Of a stretch of 64,000 nucleotides of DNA, positions 13,000-24,891 are shown piece by piece. The translations under genes were made by a program, and so were the position numbers. The stretch is from Paraspadella gotoi. Lineage: Eukaryota > Chaetognatha. The stretch lies in NCBI GenBank assembly GCA_051294375.1, contig CM119264.1, positions 5,015,045 to 5,079,044 on the forward strand, given 5' to 3'. Below the pieces are notes generated by a model, which saw only the letters and a list, made by a program, of their open reading frames with translations, was not told the DNA's origin and ran no database searches. The first letter of the stretch is position 1. Each line of letters begins with the position of its first letter.

Positions 13000-13590
13000 G
13001 GAACTGGAATGTTTCTTATTCAAACCACTAAAAATAGTAACGTAGTTAGCTTTCAAATTTTAAAATAGTGTAAAGAAAAATGGCATAAATAGAACAATAG
13101 AGACAGAAATAAGATATGAAAATTGAAAATTACTTGTTTCACTATTTTCTATTTTTATATTATGAAGGATTTATATTTAATCTTATTATTAATTCAAATA
13201 TATTATTGCTTTCTTTATTAAAAATGTTTTATTTATCTAATTTATTATTATTATTATATTCATTTGGGAAGGGAAGTCAGTGTTGTCTTCTGGGAATATG
13301 AATTGTGAGCTACATGACACATGAGTTACATACATAGCATGGAGACAGTTGTATAAGATATGTACTACCAAACGTCAGAGTTTCGCATAGTATACAAAAA
13401 TTAACAAAGGCAGGGGGCCCTTAGTCCCGAAGCAGAGGAACTGCGATCTTTCAAGGTGTTGCATTGCATAGTTGAAGAGAGATACAAAATAAAAATAACA
13501 CTTGAAGCCCGATATTTTTATTTTGGCAAAACAATACTGATAAAAATAAAAATTCGCAATACAAGATAAGATAACTTTACCTGGGGATTT
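13000..13590. other. No gene recognised
   Basis: AT-rich intron-like or intergenic sequence without motifs. Confidence 0.5.
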
Positions 13591-13594
13591 TACG

Positions 13595-13672
13595 ACGACA
13601 AAGCCGACGTCGTCGTCGTCCGTCGTCGTCGCGTCGTCGTCATCGTCGTCGTCCGTCGTCCGGTGACGTTAA
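13595..13672. repeat. (CGT)n-type trinucleotide repeat
   Basis: Repeated GTC/CGT triplets, similar to the 7.8-8.4 kb region. Confidence 0.8.
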
Positions 13673-14492
13673 ATTGACGTCAAGTAGACCGAGTGGATTA
13701 TCGCTTGTCGCCTGCGAGGGACAGAGTCATCAACACGTTTTTTCACCATGTCAATCGCTACTCTCATCTGCTCATCCACTGAAGCAATCATCTGCGCAAT
13801 CATCTGTATGAAGTCTAGTATACAGTTGTCCGTATTACTTTCTCTTCTGCTCATTCATCCGCTCGTTCCTCTGCTCATTCATTTATTCTTGCTCTCATCT
13901 CATCTTCAAACGTTACGCTCATCTGTTCATTCATTCATTTCGTTTTCCACGCTCTAGTTCGTCTTACTCTTTGCGCTCATCTGCTCATTCATATGTATTC
14001 TCAATCTGCATTTTCCATCTGGTCTCTGATTGGCCGATTTCCGGTTTACGAGGCCATCTGCTGGCCGCGATGGCGATTGCCAACGAGAGAGAGAAAAGGA
14101 GAATTCCCAATCCCCTCTTTGCCTTAATTACTCGGAGACTTCACCGGTAAAGCGAGTTTCCTTGGCAACGATAAAAGTTCCTTTCGAAGTGATAAACGAG
14201 GTTTTATTTTCTGCTTTTTGCTATTTTTTAAAAAAATATGTAACGAAATTTAGAAACACAAGAAATTACATTTTTTGCAATCTTTCTCTATTTTTCGGCT
14301 GATTAAATAATCTATTTAGTTAAAAATAAAACCATCGTCAATCATGATCATAACCTATTTAATCATCATCATCATCATGCTTAACATTAAAAAATCAAAT
14401 CATAACTTCATTATCATCATCATCATCATCATCATCATGGTTATCATTAAAAATCACCATAAAACATTATCATACATCACCATCATTGTCGA

Positions 14493-14528
<36 letters not shown>

Positions 14529-14790
14529 GGTTATCAATTAAAAATCACCATAAACTCAATCATCAATCACCATCATTGTCGACATCATCATCATCATATC
14601 ATCATCATCATCAAGGTTATCATTAAAAATCACATAAACATCATCATCAAATAACCATCATTGTCAAAATCATCATCATCAATCATCATCATCAATCAAT
14701 CGTCATCATCATCATACCTTCCTCAACATAAACGGCGTTGCCATCGCCTTTCTTCACTTCCGCGCGCCCACTTTCCGATCTTTGACGTAC

Positions 14791-15061
14791 GGTGGGCGCC
14801 GTCGCTGACCGACACTACAAAGGCGTCGCGACCGACGGCGCCGGCACCGGCCTCGATTTCAGCTCGAAGAGCGCCGCTTTTGACGTCGGCGACAGTGAAA
14901 AGAGCGCCGTGCTGACTGGCGTCGTCGATGCCCGGCGAAAAGCGCCGCTCGGGGTCAGGGCGACGCCGGATTTGAAAAGCGGAGGGAAGGACCGACGGCG
15001 TCGAGACGGAAGACGAGGGCGTCGGGGGCGTGTCGGGGTCAGTGGCGGAGAGGTGGCGCCA
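14791..15061 (-). CDS. CSPG-repeat exon of FREM-like gene
   Basis: Minus strand, from a CCTCAG acceptor at 15062 onward to a GTACGT donor at 14790. Readable motifs are 'LSATDPDTPP' (repeat opener), 'HGALFTVADVKSGALRAE' and 'GRDAFVVSVSDGA' (repeat end). In known CSPG repeats these correspond to the DxDT start, the FTQxDIxxGxV centre and the DxFxFxVxDG end, so this is about one repeat. The first motif and the rest are not in one frame, so a small indel lies near 15000. Duplicate at 833-1102. Confidence 0.6.
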
Positions 15062-15382
15062 CTGAGGATGGAGGCAGGGAGTGGAAGGTTTTGGAGCGTG
15101 AGATAAAGGAGGAAGTGAATGAAGAAATGTTATGATTAAATATTATTTAACAAAATATAAAACACAAGCAGGGAAGAATGAATTGACTATTCAATAGCCA
15201 AGTTTAAAAAAGTAAAAAAGAAAAAAGATAGCAAGAGAAAGCAGAGAAGATAGAAATAAAAGAAGAAAAAGAGAAAGAAAATAAGACTGTCACAATCAAA
15301 GAAGAGAGAGAAAGAGAGAAAGAAAGAAAATTAGAAAGAAACGAATGAAATTAAAAAAGAAAGAAATATTCTTTCCATCCCA

Positions 15383-15643
15383 CTCAACGATCGCCACGCC
15401 CCCTTCCGGAATCTCGATCGGCGTCGTCCTCAGCGTCGGCGCCTCGTCGTCCACCGGAAGAACCCGTCACGTCGAGACGCTGATCGCGATGCAGTTGGAG
15501 GCGACGCGAGACTCCGCCCGACGCCGCCCGTCTCGTTTCCGGCGCCGACTTGGCTTCGATCGGCGCGCCGTTGCAGACAGAGAATTCGAGGCGGAGAACA
15601 AGAGGAAAGGGGCCGACGTCGGTGATGGGGGGGCGTAGCCGAT
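15383..15643 (-). CDS. CSPG-repeat linker exon of FREM-like gene
   Basis: Minus strand after an AAG acceptor near 15644. It reads a segment like 'PLVLRLEFSVCNGAP' (typical inter-repeat strand), then 'LDVT', then after a one-base shift 'LPVDDEAPTLRTTP' and 'IPEGGVAIVEWD', the classic PVDDxxPxL...EGG linker between CSPG repeats. The shift falls in a GGG run where copy A has GG. Donor uncertain (several GT near 15385). Encodes extracellular matrix protein sequence; upstream exon at 16.4-16.6 kb. Confidence 0.6.
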
Positions 15644-15699
15644 CTTGAGGGGGGGGCGGGGTTAGTGAAATACAAGTGAAGAATTTATCCGGTTTTATC

Positions 15700-16172
15700 A
15701 TTACTCATTCATCAGAAACTGTTTCACGAATTCCGTGAATATCAAATTCATGCGTATGTCTTATCTGTATCACGCCCTGAATCTCAATTTGCATATTGTA
15801 CGAAAATGATATATTATATCCCAACCGGCCCCGATGAAGAAACAATAAAATTATCTCAAGAACTTCGAAAAGGCAATGAAGTAAGAACGAGTTTGAAGCT
15901 TCGGGCTCATTTCCCTTATCATCTCCTCATCACCGGGGAGAAAAAAAAAGGGGAAAAATGTGGGATTATCTTTCTGTGTATTTAAAGAGGGAATAAGAAT
16001 CGCTATTTCTGGTAATTTATCATTTTTTGGTTAAATCTACCTCTTTTAAATTATAACGATTCTAAATATGTTTTAACTACACAGGGAAAGTAATATCCCA
16101 CATATCACTTATTCGCCTACTAAATTATCTTTACTTATTATTATTAATTATTATTATTATTATTATTATATA

Positions 16173-16210
<38 letters not shown>

Positions 16211-16390
16211 ATTATTATTATTATCTTTTTTTGATTTTTGAAAATTTTTTAATAATGATTTAAAAATCACTTTATAATATTCCGTAGTTATATTGATGCG
16301 TCATGTCTTTGCCAATTCATAAATACATCATACATACTCTTATTAAAGTTGAAAGAGTTCATCTTTTAAATTATGATAACAATTACTTCT
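15700..16390. repeat. AT-rich spacer with (ATT)n microsatellite
   Basis: Intron-like sequence. Positions 16137-16225 are almost pure ATT/ATA repeats. No exon seen. Confidence 0.75.
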
Positions 16391-16392
16391 AC

Positions 16393-16618
16393 CTTCAACT
16401 CATTGACGTCTTTTTGAGTGAAGCCTTGCAATCCGTCGATAATCGCTTCAAGTGTCGACGACGACGACGACGACGACGACACCAAGCGGCCGACACCGGA
16501 AGTCGTGGGCGTGAAACCGGAAGTGGCGTCGATTAAATCGGATTCGACTTTTGCGTCGATGACGCGACGAGGAGAAGTCGTGACGATATAAATCACATCT
16601 TCCGGTGATGAGATATCG
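16393..16618 (-). CDS. CSPG-repeat exon of FREM-like gene
   Basis: Single open minus-strand frame between a CCCACAG acceptor and a GTAGAA donor. It begins 'DISSPEDVIYIVTTSPRR', has a run of serines encoded by (TCG)n, and ends 'LQGFTQKDVNELK'. The order 'xPxDVxYxVTxxPxxG ... GFTQKDVNxxK' is the diagnostic core of a CSPG repeat, here with the usual Gly after Pro replaced by Arg. About 75 residues, so most of one repeat. The serine run matches a GAC/CGT trinucleotide expansion at 16459-16482 and is probably a variable loop. Confidence 0.75.
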
Positions 16619-16874
16619 CTGTGGGGGAGGGAGTGGGAGAGGGAGAGAGGAGAGAGGAGAGGGAGTCAGGGCGGGAGAGATAAGTTAAGGAAGAGAGTGG
16701 GGGAGAGAAGGACAGGGGGTGAGGAGATGAGAGAGCGAGCAGAAGAGAGAGAGAGGGAAGTGAGTCAAAAAGAAAGTGAGGGAAGGGGAGAGAGACGCGA
16801 GAGTGATTTGATAATTTATAATCAGTCAAGTTTATAAAACAACATTCCGAGGTTGAATTCGATTAAATTGAATT

Positions 16875-17060
16875 GAGTGAATAAACGGGACTGTGAGAGA
16901 GGATTGAAAGCTTGCAGGGACCTGCTATGTCATTATCTTGTAAGAGTGATGGAGGCCTTAAACCACCAAAGCCTGTCCAAAGTCAGGGGCAAGATAGCTT
17001 ATTTATTAAATGAATGGATAATTTTTATATTGGCTGTACCAATTTCATTGAATTAAATTA
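16875..17060 (+). repeat. Dispersed element D, copy 1
   Basis: Contains the words 'GACCTGCTATGTCATTATCTT', 'AAAGCCTGTCCAAAGTCAG' and 'GCAAGATAGCTTATTTATT' in this order, shared with copies at 29041-29215 and 37762-37925 (both reversed) and a fragment at 41790-41850. No coding potential. Short non-autonomous element of unknown class. Confidence 0.75.
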
Positions 17061-17298
17061 AAGTTTAATGTGTTAAGTCGTATCACATCACATCTCCAGT
17101 ATGAACCGCTTAACCCAGACTTATATCTTTGACTTAAAGATTAAAACTCTGCGACTTAATCACGCTGTGATATGAAAGCAAGAAATAAACTCTGAAGATA
17201 AGATAAGAAAACGCGACAAGATATTGCGAAAAAAAAGAGAATATAGTTAATATTAAATGTGATTGGAAAGGAAACGTCAAGGGAAGGGCTTTTGATTA

Positions 17299-17402
<104 letters not shown>

Positions 17403-17751
17403 TATTCACTCCGCGTTTGGAAAGGCACTTGTCTTTCTTAATGGAATAATAGAGCAAATCGACTTCGTAAGGAAAATCCATCCAAATCGAAATCACATTT
17501 TCGTCTTTCCGTCTCGAGCTTGCTTGATGCTTGTGCAAAACAAAAAGCTTGATTGATTAACCGTAAACTCATGGCATGATAAACAATTCGAATTTTAGAT
17601 TCGATTAACTAAAGCTTAAACTTTAGATTGCTAGTCTGAAAGTCATCCAACTCACACCTTTTGTCTGATAAAATCAATAACAAAAATAAATTTAAGTAAA
17701 TAGTTACATGAATTACGATTAAGCCTCGAATCTTTCCGACGACCTCCTTAC

Positions 17752-18026
17752 CCGTAATTCAAGACGCCGCGATCGAGCCACGCCATTTCCGTTTCCTTGA
17801 CGACGACGGCGTTGGTGGAACCCGGCGCTCTTTTCGGCGCTTCTCTCGGGGACTCTTTCCGAACGACGACGCCGAGGCGCCGCTCGGGTCCGCGATTCGG
17901 TGGCGCGGCGCCGTCCATCACCACGAAGCGGAATTCGTCGGTCCCATTCGCGGCGCCATTGGCGGAGACGTTCACATTACCATCAGCGGCGCGGGTGTGA
18001 CGGTAATAAATGTAGCCATTGGTGAT
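17752..18026 (-). CDS. CSPG-repeat exon of FREM-like gene
   Basis: Fully open minus-strand frame (about 91 codons) from a CTTCAG acceptor to a GTAAGG donor. It starts 'ITNGYIYYRHTRAADG' and continues 'NGTDEFRFVVMDGA', the typical C-terminal half of a CSPG repeat: ITNGxIxYxH, then DxFxFxVxDG. The remainder is a linker rich in Pro, Arg and Lys that ends 'MAWLDRGVLNY', the start of the next repeat. Two Asn-Gly/Asn-Val sites could be N-glycosylated in the secreted protein. Good splice sites and an unbroken frame make this one of the most reliable exons of the gene. Confidence 0.8.
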
Positions 18027-18379
18027 CTGAAGAAAGGGAGAGAAGGAGATAAAGTTAAATGGAGAGGAAAAAAAGGTGCTGGGCTTTGAACCAGGCTGGA
18101 GGGTTTTCCAAGCCCGGTTTTTCTCGTCATTCTTATACTCGGAGTGAATTTTGGCAATGCCCGACTACAGCTATTAGAAACCCTGATTTGATCAAATTTA
18201 TTTTTAAGACAATTTTACCACCAGTTTATTTGTACAAAACTTTCTACTCTTATAAAGCTTAAAAAAAGTAAAATATGATAAAATAAGAAGTGAAATAATA
18301 TTTGCCATGGAATTGAATTTGATAACTGATTGCAATCACTTCACTTCTGCTAAAATATCTTTCCTACCCCAACGCTCAC

Positions 18380-19500
18380 CCCCATCCCGTCCCCCGTCCC
18401 CCGCCCCAACGGGACCCATCGGACTCTACCACTCTTCCCCAATCTCACGTCCTCCTGACGGAATCGATCCACTTCCACGAACGCCGCGCCATCTAACGGA
18501 TCAATCTTCTTAACAACGACTCCGAATTTTGGCGGCGACGTCACGAGAAACTCTAACGACGCCGCGTCAGAGTCTGAATCCGCGGCGCTCAATTTTTCGG
18601 CATCGATGAGCGCGTCTCCTCCCGGCGTCACGACCAACTCGGTTCCGGCGATCAACAGCGGCGCTTTGTCGTCGACGCCGGCCACGAAGATGGGCATGAC
18701 GACGGCAGCGGCGGCGTCGGCGGCGGCGCCTGACGCTCGCAGTTTGAGAAAATCGGCGTCGCTTTCTCCGTCGTCGTGAGCGTAGCGGACGCGTCCGGCG
18801 CGGAGATCTGAGACGAGGAAAGATCGCGCCGGTCGGTTGTCGACGAGCAATTCCCCGTGACGGGGACCGTCTTCAACGAAGAGGCGAACGTCGTCGTCCT
18901 TCTCTTCCTCCTCCGAACCGAAGACTCGCAGGAATCGCTCGTCAACGATCCTCGATTGACCTTGAAGCAGCGCCAATCCTCGACTCACTTCGACTCCAAC
19001 GACCCCACCGGCCGAAGGTCGAATCTCGAAGGCGACGTCGAATTCGTCCGTCGACTGAAAAGCGGAATCGACGGCGCGAAAGGCACAGGTCAAAGTGGCG
19101 GGAGTCGAGAGGCGCGGCGCCTTGAAGGCCACGCCCCCGTCCATCAAGTCCTTTTGACGAAAGGAAGTCAAAATTCTCGTCGGATTCCGGAGACGCACGA
19201 NNNNNNNNNNNNNNNNNNNNNNTGCTCCTGCTGCGTCGTCTGATACTGCTGCGTCTCCTACCCCTGCCGCGTCCTTTCCCACGCCGCATCCTCTCGTTAC
19301 GACGAACGTCATCTCTCCCGGCGCCGTTTCACTGTCCGTGGCGCCGAGAACTTTCGGCGTCAGCGTCGTCAACGTTCCGGACGAAGCCAACGTCTTCAGC
19401 TCGGCGTCGGCGCTGACTTCCGGTCGACGATCCGGCGCCGAGCCTGAGATTTCGATCGCGGAGCCAGAATCGCTGGCGCGGAGACGAGCGGGGAGGCGGA
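18380..19500 (-). CDS. Large CSPG-repeat exon of FREM-like gene
   Basis: Minus-strand exon from a CGCCCAG acceptor (19501-19503) to a GTGAGC donor at 18379, interrupted by a 22-N gap at 19201-19222 that leaves the frame on both sides open. It covers about three CSPG repeats: 'TRILTSFRQKDLMDGGVAF'; 'LFVEDGPRHGELLVDNRP' followed by 'FLVSDLRAGRVRYAHDDGE' and 'DADFLKLRASG'; and 'ELVVTPGGDALIDAEKLS' with 'EFLVTSPPKFGVVVK' and 'FRQEDVRLGKSGRVRW'. In FREM/FRAS1 proteins such repeats form an extracellular rod at the epithelial basement membrane. Clear arrangement and a long open frame give high confidence in the family; FREM versus another CSPG-repeat protein is less certain. An inverted noisy copy lies at 4140-6501. 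Confidence 0.82.
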
Positions 19501-19968
19501 CTGGGCGGAAAGGATTTCGATCTGGGAGAATGGAGGAATTGATTGATTGATTTATGATTAATTGATTTGGATCAATTTTATTTTGTTAGTTCGTCATCAG
19601 TTAATAAATAGCAGTTGACAGATTTTTCACTAAAAGGGTGCCATTTCATATTATTAGTAAGTTACATTTCGCATAACTGCAGTCCATTTTTTGTTTAGAT
19701 TGCTCCAATGCTCGACAAATGATATTGTATCATTTGATTGGCAACCTAAATGAAATTATTTATGCTTATATTGTTAACATTAGTCGCAGTCTCTTCTATT
19801 CTGAAGTTTCCTTCAATTTCTTTGGTAAGTAATGCCAAAGATTGTTGTAAGATAAATTTAATACTTTGACCCGCCCTATCTTGTTATCTCTCTTCTCACA
19901 ATAATTGCATTAACTATATAATTGATTGATTGATCCGCTATTTGCCCTAATCTTCCTTCTAATCCAAC

Positions 19969-20280
19969 CTCCAGCGCCAAATAATCTCGCGGGGGCGAAG
20001 GTGGCGTCTGATGTCGATAGCGAAGACCCAAGGAGCGGAATTGTGAGCAGCGGACGCGAAGGAAGGGAGAAGCGGAAAGACCGGAAGCGGTCTCGAGTCG
20101 TCCGTGGAAAGGAGGGAGGGAGGAGGAGGAGGGGAAGGAGATCATGCAGGAGGAGGAGGAAGAGGAGGAGGAGGAGGAAGAGTTGGAGGAGGAGGAAGAA
20201 GAGGAGGAGGAAGAGTCGAGGAGGGGAAAGGTGAGAACGGAGGAGTCGATGGGGTCGGAGAGGCCCAGCATCTTGTTCAC
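19969..20280 (-). CDS. N-terminal CSPG-domain exon of FREM-like gene
   Basis: Open minus-strand frame between a CTCTTCAG acceptor and a GTTGGA donor. It begins 'VNKMLGLSDPIDSSVL', contains a long serine run with one Asn encoded by (TCC)n (GGA repeat on the plus strand, about 20130-20220), then 'HGRLETASGLSASPFLRV' and 'CSQFRSLGLRYRHQ', ending 'PPRDYLALE'. The pattern HGRL ... F.C..F...GxRYxH ... DYxxLE is typical of the N-terminal region of FREM/FRAS1 proteins. The previous exon ends in phase 2 while this begins in phase 0, so at least one further exon lies between, in the gap-rich 20.3-24.9 kb interval. Confidence 0.75.
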
Positions 20281-20289
20281 CTGAAGAGG

Positions 20290-23200
20290 GTAAGTTAATT
20301 TTAGGGATTTTTCTCATCTTAAGAATCAGTAGTAAGTATATAAATACTATTAAATAGTTTATATTGCCTTTTATTCTTAAAACGTCCTTTCGTTAATTTT
20401 GCCAACAGATGTCTCTCTTTCTCACCTTCAATGGCTTCAAAACTCTCACGATTCCTTCCTCGTTTCGAATGATTTTCACGGAAATCGTCTCACGTTCCAC
20501 CCTCGTCTCACTCGCCGTGAATTTGTAGACGAGTAGAGAGATGGCGTCGCGGTCGAGCAAGGGCGACCCCGAGTGGTCGTACCTTGGAAATACGGAAACA
20601 AAAGGTCAGGCTAATGGGTCAAAGGGTCGCGGAGTGTTGCGGCCACCGGCTCGCGACGCAATTTTCTCTCGTACAGAAGTCGCGACCTGGGAACTCGGAT
20701 CACTATCACAAGGTCACGGGTTCGTTCCTAAACCGGAACCAGGTACCTTTTCTTTTTAACGACATGAAACGACAAGTCAAGAAAAAGAGTCGGGAAACTC
20801 GGCTGGTTAAAATTTTGCTGGTTAAAAAGTCTGCTGGTTAAAAACTAAAAAAAAACAAGATTGCTTTATTACGTGTATATTTCGTGACATGACATGACAT
20901 GACATAATATGACATGAAATTACAATAATTCACATGACATGACAATATGACTACAATAACTTTCTTAGCCCATGTATTTACGACACGCATTGAATCGGAA
21001 TTACGTCTTTTGTTTTTTATAGTTTTAGGATTTTCTGAAGGCGGCGCTAGTAGTCACTTTAATTTTAGGATTTTCCCTTCCTAACAAATGAGCATCGAGC
21101 AACCAACTATATGCAAGTGAGGGACAGACATACCGACCGAAAAGTGACTTATAGAGTCACTTAAAATCTAAAAAAGGTCTTTTTCGACGATTCTTAAACT
21201 CTGTTCATTTTTGCCTTTTGAGAGCAGCTGGCGAAAAAGACGGGAAGGGGGGGGCGAAGGGGGTGAAATTACGCAAGAACTCTGAAAGGAGAGGAGAAAA
21301 CAAAGTCGGGAATATTTAAAAAGAAAACAAAACCCAGCCTGTTTTTTTTTTTAGGGCGAAAACGGGGTGAGGGGATCAGGAGGGGAAGAGAAAGAAGTAA
21401 GAAGAGAGAAGAATTAGTAGTAAGAAGGAGGAGGAAGAGGAAGAGGAAATCGTTTAGCGATTTTAACGACGCAGTTGGAATAGATAAGAATAAAAGAGAA
21501 AAGAAAAGAAAAGAAAAGAAAAGAAAAGAGACAGAAATGTAGGGTAACGAGTTGGATGATTCTTATTGGAGGTAAAGAGGTTGGTAAGGTTCGAGGGTTG
21601 GGAGAGAGATCGCGGGTGAGTAAAGAAGAGAGAGAGAGATTAAGTTGTGGACGGATTGAGGTGGGCGGTGGTCGCTATAAGGCCAAGGGGGTAGTCGCCC
21701 TGGGGTGGTTTCCTCGCTGTTAGGGCGGTCGCCTTCGGGACCTCTGGTGGACGTCCTCCTGGAGACCTGGGATGAGTTCCAAGTGAGTTTAAAGGAGGTG
21801 GTTGCTGTAATCGGGGTAGGTAAAAATGTGGTAGCTGACCCACGGTGATTGCCACGAGGTTTGTTAACTGTGGGGTCGTTGTGGGGTGGGTGCCAAGGCT
21901 GTGGTCGAGTTTCTAGGGTCTGACTCCTACGAACCAGAGATCGGCTTCCGTNNNNNNNNNNNNNNNNNNNNNNNNNNNNNNNNNNNNNNNNNNNNNNNNN
22001 NNNNNNNNNNNNNNNNNNNNNNNNNNNNNNNNNNNNNNNNNNNNNNNNNNNNNNNNNNNNNNNNNNNNNNNNNNNNNNNNNNNNNNNNNNNNNNNNNNNN
22101 NNNNNNNNNNNNNNNNNNNNNGAAGAAAAAAAGAAAAACTGGATCGAGAATTAATTTGTTGACGGATTTATTTGTTTGTTTTCGTTTCGCCGACTTTTTT
22201 TTTTGGCGAGGGATCGAGTAGGAAAAGTTTTGAGGATAAAAAGATCTTTGGCGAACGATGGATGACAAGAGCAGCTTAATACATCACGGGCGAGTTGGGG
22301 GAAGGGGTGAGGGGCGGGGGTCGAAGGGGAGCCGGGTAAGTGGGTAATTATGGTTATTCAGTAAGTAAAGTCAGTTATGATTAAGTAAGTAAGAAATTTC
22401 GTAAGTAATTGAGTGAGTGGTTCGGTAAGTTAGAAAAAATAATTCAGAAATTAGGCAACTAATTAAGTATTTGGATGATAAAGTGAATTGACGCAATGTC
22501 ACTACTGTCTTTTATGACATTTATCGAACAAGCATTCGGTGATCGTGAGTCAAGCAATCTTTTGTCAATTTTTCATCGATTTTCAGAGAACAAAAAAACG
22601 AATGATTTTGAAATGTGACGAACGATTTTTCGACTAAAAGTATGAAAAAAAAANNNNNNNNNNNNNNNNNNNNNNNNNNNNNNNNNNNNNNNNNNNNNNN
22701 NNNNNNNNNNNNNNNNNNNNNNNNNNNNNNNNNNNNNNNNNNNNNNNNNNNNNNNNNNNNNNNNNNNNNNNNNNNNNNNNNNNNNNNNNNNNNNNNNNNN
22801 NNNNNNNNNNNNNNNNNNNNNNNNNNNNNNNNNNNNNNNNNNNNNNNNNNNNNNNNNNNNNNNNNNNNNNNNNNNNNNNNNNNNNNNNNNNNNNNNNNNN
22901 NNNNNNNNNNNNNNNNNNNNNNNNNNNNNNNNNNNNNNNNTGAGTGTAAGAGAGAGAGAAAGAGGGAGCGATAACAATGGGAGTTGTTTTTGTTATTGTC
23001 CTCGTCGTCTTAGTTAAAACCCTCTTGATTAATATAATGTGATGTTTGTTGTTGTGGAGAAAATCCCTCTTCAATTTTTGCCTCAAATCAACTTCTTTTT
23101 TTCCTCTTTTTTTTAAATTTTACTTTTACTTTTATTTCCAGTTTCTCGAGCCTCAAGTCTCGAGTCTCGACCCAATCTTCGCCAAAGAATCACCTTTTTT

Positions 23201-24440
23201 TCTTTTTTTCCATTTTTTTTCTTTCTCTCATTTTCTTTTTTCTTCTTTCTANNNNNNNNNNNNNNNNNNNNNNNNNNNNNNNNNNNNNNNNNNNNNNNNN
23301 NNNNNNNNNNNNNNNNNNNNNNNNNNNNNNNNNNNNNNNNNNNNNNNNNNNNNNNNNNNNNNNNNNNNNNNNNNNNNNNNNNNNNCTTTAAAAAAATTAT
23401 TTATCTTTTTTCTTTTTTATTTCCGACTTTTTTTTTCTTATCTTCTGCTTCATTTCTCGATAATTCCATCAAACTACGTAACTTTTCTTTATTTATCTTT
23501 TCTTTTCTTTTCTTTTCTTTTCTTTTCTTCTCTCAAATCCTAAAATTTTCCAAATGTGGCAAACACAGATCCTAAACCTTTTTTTTTCAAAGTCATCGAC
23601 TTTTTTGCCCTTTTTTCCTTTTTCTCCGTTCGTTTGTTCTTCCGTCGACGACCCTTTCAAAGTTTGTTCGTTCGTTCTTTCGTTCTTCTATTCCTTTCAT
23701 CGATCTCCAATGTTCCTTCTCACCGCATGTCATCCCCGAGACGAAGAGAAAGGAAGACAGACAAACAGAAGAACAAGTGACCTTTTGACAGACAGACAGA
23801 CAGACAGAAGAACAAGTGACCTTTTGACAGACAGACAAATTTTCCCGCTGATATTCGCTCGACGTTTCTTCGTCTTTTCTCATCGAATTCGGATGAAGAA
23901 AGAAAAAATATCCTGACTTCACCTCACCTCTCTTCTGCTTGCTTCACCTCAGCCACGATTCCTCTCAAGTCACACCTCACCTCGCTTCACACTTGACCTC
24001 ACACGTCTTCTCACACCTCACCTCCTTCCACACATAACTTAACCCACGACTTCTCACACTCCCCTTCTCGTCACATTTAACTTTAGCAACGACTTATCAA
24101 ACCTCACCTCCCATCACACTTCACTTCATCCACGATTCTTCACACCTCACCACCTACCACATTTCACCTCACCCACATCAGCATCGATTATCACATCTCA
24201 CTTCGACTTATCTTACACCTCGCTTTACCACACTTCGTTTCTTAACCTCGCGAAATTAATTCACTTGACTCGATTCGACTCCCACCTTCACATTTCACTT
24301 GGCCTCACCTCACGGTTCCGTTGTGAAAGTCACAGTCAAAGAATCTCGTTGTGATTCGCCCAACACTTTCGCTCCTTTCGTCGTCGTCGTCGACTTTCGC
24401 TTTGCAAATCTCACTTCCGGTGAAACTGAGGCTGGAGATT
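20290..24440. other. Gap-rich intron-like region; no exon identified
   Basis: Contains N runs at 21952-22121, 22654-22940 and 23252-23385, a GACAT repeat (20885-20945), AAAAG repeats (21490-21530), a GACA block with a duplicated 30-bp unit (23765-23840) and a degenerate 'CACACCTCACCTC' array (23920-24300). One or more exons of the FREM-like gene must lie here or in the gaps, since the flanking exon phases do not match. Confidence 0.5.
23920..24310. repeat. Degenerate CACCTCAC-type tandem repeat
   Basis: Recurring words CACCTCAC, CACAC and CCACGA with an irregular 50-60 bp period. Confidence 0.6.
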
Positions 24441-24496
24441 TAAAAAAAAAAAACATTAGTCAGCTTAAGGGAAGGATGAAAAACGATACTTTTACT

Positions 24497-24866
24497 CTCT
24501 CTCTCTTCTCTCTCTCTTTCTCTCCTCCTCTCTCTCTCTCCTTCTCTCTCTCTTCTCTTCTCGCGTACCCCTCTCTCTCTCCCTCTCTCTCTCTTTCTTT
24601 TCTTCCTCTCTCTTTCTCTCCTCTCTCTTTCCTCCTTCTCTCTCTCTTCTCTCTTTACTTCTTCTCTCCCTCTCCCTTTCCTCCTTTCTTCATCCTCTCT
24701 CCTCCCCCTCTCGTCCTCTCTCTCTTCTCTTCTCTTCTCACCTCTCTCCTCTCTCCTCGTCTCTCTCTCTCTCTCATCCTTCTCTCCTCTCTCTCTTTTC
24801 TCTTTCTCCCTCATCTCTCTCTTTTCCCTTCCTCCTTCCTTTTCTCTCTTCTCTCTCTTTCCTTCT
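24497..24866. repeat. (CT)n-rich tract
   Basis: About 370 bases almost only C and T on the plus strand. Transcribed from the minus strand it is a purine tract just inside the first intron of the FREM-like gene. Confidence 0.85.
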
Positions 24867-24891
24867 TTCTCAACCACCCAAACAAACGCAC

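Larger units (their letters stand above)
13943..15690. repeat. Direct duplicate (copy B) of 1-1685
   Basis: Same content and order as copy A, with independent small indels. This copy sits in line with the other exons of the FREM-like gene, so it is the better candidate for the true locus. Confidence 0.85.

Noticed and set aside
23765-23840. GACA repeat with a duplicated unit, considered as a CRISPR-like array
   Set aside because: Only two units of a microsatellite block in a eukaryotic genome; no spacers.
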